A stretch of DNA of 64,000 nucleotides from Agromyces hippuratus (GTDB taxonomy: Bacteria; Actinomycetota; Actinomycetes; Actinomycetales; Microbacteriaceae): positions 682,001-746,000 of the forward strand of contig NZ_JACCFI010000001.1 in NCBI RefSeq assembly GCF_013410355.1. Reading direction: 5' to 3'. The notes below the pieces were generated by a model. It was given only the letters and a program-made list of their open reading frames with translations. It was not told where the DNA came from and made no database searches. This document shows, one piece after another, positions 58,244-64,000 of the stretch; the stretch's first letter is position 1, and each line of letters begins with the position of its first letter. The position numbers and the translations under genes are program-made.

Positions 58244-58689
58244 CGGATGCACGGCCACCACACCTCCGGTGGGCGGCCATCGGGCTCGTCGTGGTGGGAG
58301 GCATGGCCGGGTCCGCTGCCCGCGCCGGGCTCACTCTGGCGATCCCCACCGTCGCTGGGGTGCCGATCGCCATCGCGCTCGTCAACATCGTCGGCGCGTT
58401 CGTGCTCGGTTGCCTGTATTCCCTGCTCGCGCACCGGAGCCCCGCGGACGCATCGGCCGTGCGGATCCGCCTCCTCCTCGGCACCGGTTTCTGCGGCGGA
58501 TTCACGACCTACAGCGCGCTCGCCAACGACACCGTCGTGCTCGCGGTGAACGGTGGGCTCGGCGCGGCGACGCTCTACGCGTTCGGCACCCTGCTGGTCG
58601 GCGGTCTCGCCACCTGGGCGGGAATCGTCGCCGGGACCGCATCCGACGGAAGCCGGCGACGCACCGGTCGAGGTGGTGAAGCCGCATGA
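58240..58689 (+). CDS. crcB: fluoride channel Fluc/CrcB, first subunit
   Basis: A 149-residue four-helix fluoride channel. ALVNIVGAFVLGCLYSLL carries the conserved Asn, and GTGFCGGFTTYSAL holds the Phe-box and sodium-site region. The tail after residue 130 is basic. The GTG overlaps the Usp stop and its own stop overlaps the second crcB start. Paired genes of this type usually encode heterodimeric channels in Gram-positive bacteria. No fluoride riboswitch was found upstream. Confidence 0.93.
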   Translation: MTDARPPHLRWAAIGLVVVGGMAGSAARAGLTLAIPTVAGVPIAIALVNIVGAFVLGCLYSLLAHRSPADASAVRIRLLLGTGFCGGFTTYSALANDTVVLAVNGGLGAATLYAFGTLLVGGLATWAGIVAGTASDGSRRRTGRGGEAA

Positions 58690-59063
58690 CGCTGCCGCTC
58701 TTCCTCCTGATCGTCGTCACGGGCGGGCTCGGCGCGGGCGTGCGCTTCGTGGTTGACGGCCTCATCCGGTCACGAGTCCGCACCGCGTTCCCCTGGGCGA
58801 CGACGGTCATCAACGTGTCGGGTTCCTTCGCGCTCGGCCTCATCATCGGCGCAACCCTCTCGAACCTGCTGTCCCCCGAGCTCGCGCTCGTGCTCGGAAC
58901 CGGGTTCCTCGGCGGCTACACGACCTTCAGCACCGCGAGCTACGAGACGGTGCAGCTCGTTCGACAGCGACGATTCGCCGCCTCGTTCGTCAGCGGGGTG
59001 CTGATGCTCGTGTTCTCGCTCACGGCCGCAGGCCTCGGGCTCTGGCTCGGCAGCGCGTTCTGA
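58686..59063 (+). CDS. crcB: fluoride channel Fluc/CrcB, second subunit
   Basis: A 125-residue four-helix protein with the motifs of its neighbour: TVINVSGSFALGLIIGATL and GTGFLGGYTTFSTASYET. It is shorter and less basic than the first subunit. The two share only family-level similarity, which fits an antiparallel heterodimer. The ATG overlaps the first crcB stop (ATGA). Confidence 0.94.
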   Translation: MTLPLFLLIVVTGGLGAGVRFVVDGLIRSRVRTAFPWATTVINVSGSFALGLIIGATLSNLLSPELALVLGTGFLGGYTTFSTASYETVQLVRQRRFAASFVSGVLMLVFSLTAAGLGLWLGSAF

Positions 59064-59157
59064 CCGCTCCGGAGCGTCGAGTGGTTCGGTGCGAGCCGAC
59101 GATGGTGTCGGACGCTGCGAACGGACCTTCTCCATGAACAGCGGGTGGTTGGCGGGC

Positions 59158-59188
59158 TTGACTCGAGACGAACCCGTCCATGTATTCT
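59158..59188 (+). promoter_or_regulatory. sigma-70-type promoter of GH76 gene
   Basis: TTGACT (59158-59163) and TATTCT (59183-59188) are 19 bases apart. The region is AT-richer than its surroundings. A leader of about 35 bases with AAGGAG follows. Confidence 0.55.
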
Positions 59189-59229
59189 TGTCCGCACATA
59201 GTTGTCGAGCAAAGGAGCGAGACGAAGAT

Positions 59230-60369
59230 ATGCGGCACATGCAGAGCACGTGGAAGGTGATCATCGGCGCAGCTGCGGGCGCGTTGATGATCGGAACGAC
59301 GACGATATCGGCGCAGGCGGCACCGCCCGATGGCGCGCACAGGCCCCCGCAGGTGCAGACGCAGTCCGACAGCTCTCGTCATCACGCCGCGGCGGCGGTG
59401 GCTGCGCTGGTGGACTTCTACAACCCGGAGAACGGACGGTTCGATCCGGGCCCCTCATGGTGGCAGACCGGAAACTCACTGCAGGTGGTGCTGGACTTCG
59501 AGCAGCGAGCGAACGACACGTCCTACCTCCCGCTGGTCGAAGAGGCCGTGACGATGCTGCGGGCTCCGCAGGACTGGTGGCCGCAGGGCGGAGGTGAGTT
59601 CCGGACCGACTCCACCGACGACACGGGATGGTACGCGTTGGCGATGGTGCGCCTGTACGAACTCACGGGGAAGACCGAGTACCTCGACATCGCCAAGCTC
59701 GATGAGGCCTACATGCGCGACTACTGGGACGACCGTTGCGGTGGCGGGATCGTCTGGGACATCCCGTCGAACAGCTACAAGAACGCCATCAGCAATTCGC
59801 TGTACCTCAAGCTGACGGCTTCACTCCACAACGCCATCCCCGGGGACACGTTCTACCTCTCCCGTGCGCTCGAGGAATGGGAGTGGTTCAAGGCGAGCGG
59901 CATGATCAATTCGGACCATCTGGTCAACGATGGGCTCCGGGATGACTGCACGAGCAACGGCGGGACGACCTGGACCTACAACCAGGGCTCGCTCATCGGC
60001 GGTCTGGTCGAGCTCGCTGAGGCGACGGGCGACCGCAGTCTGCTCACCGAGGCGAGGGCGATCGCAGATGCCACGCTCTCGAGCCCCGCGTTGGCGCCGG
60101 GAGGCGTGTTGACGGAGCCGTGCGAGCCGACCCGGTGCAACACGGATCAGTCGGCGTTCAAGGGGATCTTCGCGCGCAACCTCGCGGAACTGGACGACGT
60201 GCTGCCGGGCCATCCGTACAAGAAGTGGCTGAAGAATCAGGCCGAGCTCGCCTACTCCGTCGACCGGAATGATGCGAACCAGTTCGGTCTGTCGTGGGGT
60301 GGACCGTTCGATCGTGCCGATATCGGCCGGCAGGACTCCGGGACCTCGCTGATGGTCGCCGCGCTCTGA
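59230..60369 (+). CDS. secreted GH76 alpha-1,6-mannanase-like hydrolase
   Basis: A 379-residue secreted enzyme. The signal peptide spans residues 1-30 (basic MRHMQSTWK, hydrophobic core, cleavage after AQA). The (alpha/alpha)6 domain has the GH76 catalytic Asp pair at 130-131 in STDDTGWYALAMVRLYELTG, then GGIVWDIPSNSYKNAISNSLYLKL and TWTYNQGSLIGGLVELAEATGD. It probably cleaves alpha-1,6-mannan of yeast or of its own envelope. Codon use is a little more relaxed than in neighbours, and it has its own sigma-70 promoter, so it may be a transferred gene. Confidence 0.92.
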   Translation: MRHMQSTWKVIIGAAAGALMIGTTTISAQAAPPDGAHRPPQVQTQSDSSRHHAAAAVAALVDFYNPENGRFDPGPSWWQTGNSLQVVLDFEQRANDTSYLPLVEEAVTMLRAPQDWWPQGGGEFRTDSTDDTGWYALAMVRLYELTGKTEYLDIAKLDEAYMRDYWDDRCGGGIVWDIPSNSYKNAISNSLYLKLTASLHNAIPGDTFYLSRALEEWEWFKASGMINSDHLVNDGLRDDCTSNGGTTWTYNQGSLIGGLVELAEATGDRSLLTEARAIADATLSSPALAPGGVLTEPCEPTRCNTDQSAFKGIFARNLAELDDVLPGHPYKKWLKNQAELAYSVDRNDANQFGLSWGGPFDRADIGRQDSGTSLMVAAL

Positions 60370-60377
60370 CAGGCGGG

Positions 60378-60411
60378 ATGGGCGGCCGGTTCGTGATGCC
60401 CGGTCGCCCAT
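60378..60411. terminator. hairpin between GH76 and HtrA-like genes
   Basis: ATGGGCGGCCGG pairs with CCGGTCGCCCAT (12 bp, one G-T) around a ten-base loop, nine bases after the GH76 stop and between convergent genes. Confidence 0.6.
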
Positions 60412-60447
60412 GCGGTCAGCGTGTTCCGGCCCCGCCCTGCGCTCGGA

Positions 60448-61587
60448 TCAGCCCAGCGGCGCCTCCTGCAGCGTCACGGTCGTCGTCGCCGGGGTGCCGT
60501 CGCGGAGGTACGCGATCTCGACCTCGTCGCCGACCTGGGCCTCCAGCGTGATCGCCGTCAGCGCCTCCGGGTCGGTCGCCGGTTCGCCGTCGACCGCGAG
60601 GATGATGTCGCCGGCCCGGATCCCGGCTTCGTCGGCGGGCCCGCCAGCGACGACCGAGGCCACGTACAGGCCGCCCTCGACACCGAAGTCCGCGGCGGCG
60701 CTCTCGGGGATCGCGACGACGGACACTCCGAAGTACGGATAGGTCGCAGTGCCGCTCGAGATGAGCTGGTCGACGATCGACATCGCGCGGTCGACGGGCA
60801 CGGCGAATCCGATGCCGACGCTGCCGCCTCCCGCTTCGCCCGCCTCGTTCGGCACCGTGGCGATCGCGGTGTTGATGCCGATCAGGAGACCATCGCAGTC
60901 GACGAGCGGACCGCCCGAGTTGCCCGGGTTGATCGCGGCATCCGTCTGGATCGCACCGGTCAGGATCGTCGTCTCGTCACCGTCGCCCGGCACCGTCACC
61001 TCACGGCCGAGCGCACTGACGATGCCCGCGGTCACCGACCCCGAGAGGCCGAGCGGGGCACCGAGAGCGACGACCGGCTGCCCGACGACGACATTCGCCG
61101 AGCTCCCGACCTCGATCGTCGGCAGCGCGGACGGGTGGTCGACCTTGAGCACGGCGATGTCGGCCCGTGGATCGCGACCGACGAGGGTCGCGGGTGCGGT
61201 CTCGCCGCTGCTGTACAGCACGGCGATCTCGCCGCCGTCGGCCGCGACCGAGATCACGTGGTTGTTCGTGACGATGAAGCCGTCGTCCCTGATGATCTCG
61301 CCGGTTCCCACACCGCCTTCGGAGCCGTTGCTCGCGGAGATGGTCACCACGGCGGGCAGCACGGACTCCGAGACCTGCGTCGCATCGCAGACGCTGCCAT
61401 CGGCGACCGCCGAGGACGCCGACGCCTCAGGCGCCGAAGCGGGTGCCGGACTCGCGAGGTTCCGACCGAGCAGTCCGCCGAGGAATCCCGCGACCAGTCC
61501 GAGGACGACCGCGATCACCACGACGATCCAGATCCATCCGCGACCCGGCTTGGCGGCCGGCTGCGGTGGTTCGACGTGCTCCGACAT
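60448..61587 (-). CDS. HtrA/DegP-like S1C serine protease with PDZ domain
   Basis: A 379-residue envelope protease. A short cytoplasmic N-terminus (Pro-rich) leads to one membrane helix (about 18-41) and an Ala/Ser linker. The trypsin domain has His110 (IVTNNHVI), Asp143 (ADIAVLKV) and Ser224 (GNSGGPLV). A PDZ domain (about 285-370) contains VASVVAGGPADEAGIRAGDIILAVDG. It should degrade misfolded exported proteins. GGGGGAG precedes the ATG at 61587. Confidence 0.94.
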   Translation of the reverse strand: MSEHVEPPQPAAKPGRGWIWIVVVIAVVLGLVAGFLGGLLGRNLASPAPASAPEASASSAVADGSVCDATQVSESVLPAVVTISASNGSEGGVGTGEIIRDDGFIVTNNHVISVAADGGEIAVLYSSGETAPATLVGRDPRADIAVLKVDHPSALPTIEVGSSANVVVGQPVVALGAPLGLSGSVTAGIVSALGREVTVPGDGDETTILTGAIQTDAAINPGNSGGPLVDCDGLLIGINTAIATVPNEAGEAGGGSVGIGFAVPVDRAMSIVDQLISSGTATYPYFGVSVVAIPESAAADFGVEGGLYVASVVAGGPADEAGIRAGDIILAVDGEPATDPEALTAITLEAQVGDEVEIAYLRDGTPATTTVTLQEAPLG

Positions 61588-61753
61588 GGCTCCCCCTCGC
61601 CCATGCTCTCCGCTGCAGCACCGCGAGGCGTCTCGCAATGCGATTCATCGTTCCCCCGAACTGAACCTGCATCGGATGTCGAATCTCGACCCGAGTGTCC
61701 CAAGTCTCCCGCGGGTGCGCGGCGGGGTCAATGATCGGCGAAACTGGAGTCGG

Positions 61754-62464
61754 CTAGTGCCCCATGCCGAGTCCACCGTCGACGGGGATGACGGCGCCCG
61801 AGATGTACCCGGCGTCATCGCCCGCGAGCCAGGCCACGACCTTCGCGACCTCCTCGGGCGCTGCGAAGCGACCGAGCGGGATGCTCTTCTGGTACTCGGC
61901 CTGCTGGGCCTCGGGCAATGCGTCGGTCATGTCGGTCTCGATGAACCCGGGGGCGACGACGTTGGCAGTGATGTTGCGCGCTCCGAGCTCGCGGGTGAGC
62001 GAGCGCGCCATGCCGACGAGTCCGGCCTTCGACGCCGAGTAGTTGACCTGGCCGGCCGATCCGTAGAGGCCGACGACGCTCGAGATCAACACGATGCGCC
62101 CGAAGCGCGCCTTCAGCATGCCCTTGGATGCGCGCTTGACGACACGGAACGCGCCGGTCAGGTTGGTGTCGATGACGCTCGTGAAGTCGTCTTCGCTCAT
62201 GCGGAGCAGCAGCGTGTCACGCGTGATGCCGGCGTTCGCGACGACGACCTCGACCGGGCCGAGTGCCGCTTCGATCTCGGTGAAGGCGGCGTCGACGGAT
62301 GCCGCGTCGGTGACGTCGGCCCGAACGGTGAGCGAGCCTTCGGGCCCTTCGCCCGAGCGGGCGGTCACGGCCACGCGGTGGCCCTGGGCGATGAACTCGC
62401 GGGCGATCGCGAACCCGATTCCCCGGTTGCCACCGGTCACGAGAACGGTGCGGCTCGTCGTCAT
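61754..62464 (-). CDS. fabG: 3-oxoacyl-ACP reductase FabG
   Basis: A 236-residue SDR that reduces beta-ketoacyl-ACP in fatty-acid synthesis. TGGNRGIG (10-17), NAGITRD (77-83), Ser129, Tyr142 and Lys146 (YSASK) are all present, with the closing DAGYISGAVIPVDGGLGMGH. GAAGGAG precedes the ATG. It stands alone here rather than in a fab cluster. The DUF3099 gene is divergent from it, as in other Actinobacteria. Confidence 0.93.
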   Translation of the reverse strand: MTTSRTVLVTGGNRGIGFAIAREFIAQGHRVAVTARSGEGPEGSLTVRADVTDAASVDAAFTEIEAALGPVEVVVANAGITRDTLLLRMSEDDFTSVIDTNLTGAFRVVKRASKGMLKARFGRIVLISSVVGLYGSAGQVNYSASKAGLVGMARSLTRELGARNITANVVAPGFIETDMTDALPEAQQAEYQKSIPLGRFAAPEEVAKVVAWLAGDDAGYISGAVIPVDGGLGMGH

Positions 62465-62597
62465 GCGTACTTCTCCTTCTGGCGTCGGGCCGATCGGCCC
62501 GTTTCAGCTTAGAGGCTCGCGTATTCGAGGCATCCGTCGCCCGCAGTCGGACGTAGGCTTGACGCAAGAGGAGTGCCGCAGGACCACGGCGACCACC

Positions 62598-62972
62598 ATG
62601 AAGCAGCAGCAGTCGATCACCACGCTGCCGCCCTCGCCCGAAGCGGAGCGGCGGTCGCGCATGATCAAGTACTCGATCGCGATGTCGATCCGCGTGCTCT
62701 GCGTCATCGGGCTGCTCTTCGCACGGGGCTGGTGGCTCGCGGTGTTCGCCGCAGGGGCGATCTTCCTCCCGTACTTCGCGGTGGTGATCGCCAACGTGCA
62801 GGGCTCCGGCCGCCAGCGCGCGGTGCTCCGCCCCGGCGGGCTCCTGCGTCGCACTCCCCCGCCGACGGATGACGCGCCGAGCACTGGGAACGCCGCACCA
62901 CGCGACGAGCCTCACCAGGAACCGCCTCACCAAGAGGACGATTCCCGCCACGACGAACGCGGCGCGGCATGA
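62598..62972 (+). CDS. DUF3099 membrane protein
   Basis: A 124-residue actinobacterial protein of unknown function. The hallmark is SPEAERRSRMIKYSIAMSIRVLCVIGLLFARGWWLAVFAAGAIFLPYFAVVIAN, giving two membrane helices (about 25-65). The C-terminal half is hydrophilic and His/Glu/Pro-rich. The stop overlaps the next start by four bases, so this and the two following genes form an operon ending with surf1. Confidence 0.88.
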   Translation: MKQQQSITTLPPSPEAERRSRMIKYSIAMSIRVLCVIGLLFARGWWLAVFAAGAIFLPYFAVVIANVQGSGRQRAVLRPGGLLRRTPPPTDDAPSTGNAAPRDEPHQEPPHQEDDSRHDERGAA

Positions 62973-63226
62973 TCGGTGGACTGGGCGCGTCGCCCGACCA
63001 CGGCGCCTGCTCGCGCGCGCAATGCCGCGAGCCCGCGACCTGGCGCATCGACTGGCGCAACCCGCGCATCCACACCGGCGACCGCGGCAAGACCTGGCTC
63101 GCGTGCGACGAGCACGTCGACTACCTGCGCGGTTTCCTCGAGGCGCGCTCGTTCCCGGTCGCGGTCGCGGCATTCGCAGACATCGATGGATCGCGGCCCG
63201 ACGCCGCAGACGGAGACGACGAGTGA
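62969..63226 (+). CDS. conserved small protein with Cys/His residues
   Basis: An 85-residue soluble protein. Cysteines in ACSRAQCREPATW, then TWLACDEHVDYLRGFLEARSF, could form a zinc-ribbon-like site (two Cys, then Cys and His). The tail is acidic. I recognise the DUF3099-this-SURF1 order as typical of Micrococcales, but no function is known. Both ends overlap neighbours by four bases (ATGA, GTGA). Confidence 0.75.
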   Translation: MIGGLGASPDHGACSRAQCREPATWRIDWRNPRIHTGDRGKTWLACDEHVDYLRGFLEARSFPVAVAAFADIDGSRPDAADGDDE

Positions 63227-64000
63227 ACGACTGGCGATTCCTGTTGCACCGGCGATGGGCGGGCTACCTGCTGCTCACCGTCGTCTTCGCGATCGTCTGC
63301 TCTGCGCTCGGCGCCTGGCAGTTCAACCGGCGCACCGAGGCGCTCGCCGAAGTGGCGCGTATCGACGCGAACTACGACGCCGCCGCCGTGTCCGTCGCCG
63401 AGGCGCTGCCCGACCCCGACGCCTTCGCCATCGATCAGCGCTGGCAGGTGGTCGCCCTCTCGGGTGAGTACCTCGCCGACGAGGAGGTCGTCGTGCGCAA
63501 CCGCCCGTTCGAGGGCAGTTCGGGCTTCCAGGTGATCACGCCGTTCCGGCTCGACGACGGCACCGTGTTCATGGTCGACCGCGGGTGGATCGCGCAGAAC
63601 TCCGAGGGCCGGCCGAGCGACGTGCCGCCGCCGCCGAGCGGGCACGTCGAGATCGAGGCCCGACTGAAGGCCGGTGAAGGGCGCATCGACGGCCGAACGT
63701 CGACGGGGAACGAGTTCGCGACCATCGACCTCGAAGAGCTCTCCGAGCGCGTCGGCGAGCCGAGCTACACGGCGGCCTACGGCGTGCTCGTGCAGACCGG
63801 GGCCGACGCCGACGAACCGCCGCTGGCGGCCGCCCGCCCCGAACGCGACGAAGGCCCGCACCTCTCGTACGCGCTGCAGTGGTACGTCTTCGCCCTCATG
63901 GGCTTCGTCGGCCTCGCCTGGGCGGCGAACCAGGAGCGCAAGGCGCTCGCGGAGACATCCGGTTCGACGGATGCCGCGACGCGCGCGGCCCGCAAGCCGA
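63223..64000 (+). CDS. SURF1-family cytochrome oxidase assembly protein (partial)
   Basis: At least 259 residues are encoded before the window ends without a stop. An N-terminal helix (GYLLLTVVFAIVCSALGAWQFNRR), the SURF1 signature region (RNRPFEGSSGFQVITPFRLDDG, MVDRGWIAQ) and a second helix (LSYALQWYVFALMGFVGLAWAA) are present. It assists heme insertion into aa3-type oxidase. The GTG overlaps the previous stop. A basic Ala-rich tail is just beginning at the end. Confidence 0.9.
   Translation, partial: MNDWRFLLHRRWAGYLLLTVVFAIVCSALGAWQFNRRTEALAEVARIDANYDAAAVSVAEALPDPDAFAIDQRWQVVALSGEYLADEEVVVRNRPFEGSSGFQVITPFRLDDGTVFMVDRGWIAQNSEGRPSDVPPPPSGHVEIEARLKAGEGRIDGRTSTGNEFATIDLEELSERVGEPSYTAAYGVLVQTGADADEPPLAAARPERDEGPHLSYALQWYVFALMGFVGLAWAANQERKALAETSGSTDAATRAARKP

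Overview
The window is high-GC actinobacterial DNA, most likely from a member of the Microbacteriaceae (Micrococcales), with Agromyces or a close relative as the best guess. The evidence is gene content: RbpA, HelY, PafBC, the ImuA-ImuB-DnaE2 mutasome, DUF3097, DUF3099 and a GlgM/GlgC pair. Very compact spacing, frequent ATGA/GTGA overlaps and many GTG starts agree with this. The genus is inferred from protein style only.

Positions 1-9 kb are an accessory, decaying region next to the replication terminus. A 28-bp XerCD dif site lies at 2835-2862. Close to it are a frameshifted and truncated proS remnant between two near-identical 24-bp repeats, a DUF2510 gene with a Trp-to-stop change, an IS5-type transposase scrap, a frameshifted XRE regulator and a truncated aldo/keto reductase. 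Intact genes here are two lipoproteins, a P-loop kinase, a NarL-type two-component system, a GNAT enzyme and several small membrane proteins.

Positions 9-16 kb carry a membrane-anchored DsbA-like thioredoxin, a VOC protein, an M23 peptidase/phosphotransferase pair, an HdeD protein, an SDR, an NfeD-SPFH-GDPD operon and rbpA. Positions 16-29.6 kb are a conserved block resembling the mycobacterial locus: lnt, helY, tatC, tatA, pafC, pafB, an FKBP lipoprotein, trmI, a HAD phosphatase, a PAC2 protein, uppP and an M20 peptidase. The Pup-proteasome genes that usually sit between pafB and trmI are missing. A tRNA-Leu(GAG) with a strong terminator follows.

Positions 29.8-36.6 kb hold the damage-inducible mutasome imuA-imuB-dnaE2 behind a perfect LexA box, then a TOPRIM-like DUF3097 gene. 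Positions 36.7-53.6 kb are mixed housekeeping and stress genes: a ferritin-like/VIT1 fusion, an Lrp regulator divergent from a PLP lyase, an MFS exporter, a flavohemoglobin with an upstream palindrome, an SF2 helicase, a D,D-carboxypeptidase, an rRNA/tRNA methyltransferase, a sirtuin, a glycosyltransferase, an exonuclease and ribosomal protein L31 with a structured leader.

Positions 53.6-64 kb contain an ABC ATPase, divergent glgM/glgC (glycogen and maltose-1-phosphate synthesis), serB, a UspA protein with two fluoride channels, a secreted GH76 mannanase, an HtrA-like protease, fabG, DUF3099, a small Cys/His protein and SURF1, which runs off the end.

Two signals run through the whole window. 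At least 18 genes have a TANNNT box exactly six bases before the start codon, which implies leaderless mRNAs. The hexamer GGATGC/GCATCC occurs roughly 100 times by hand count, well above base-composition expectation.
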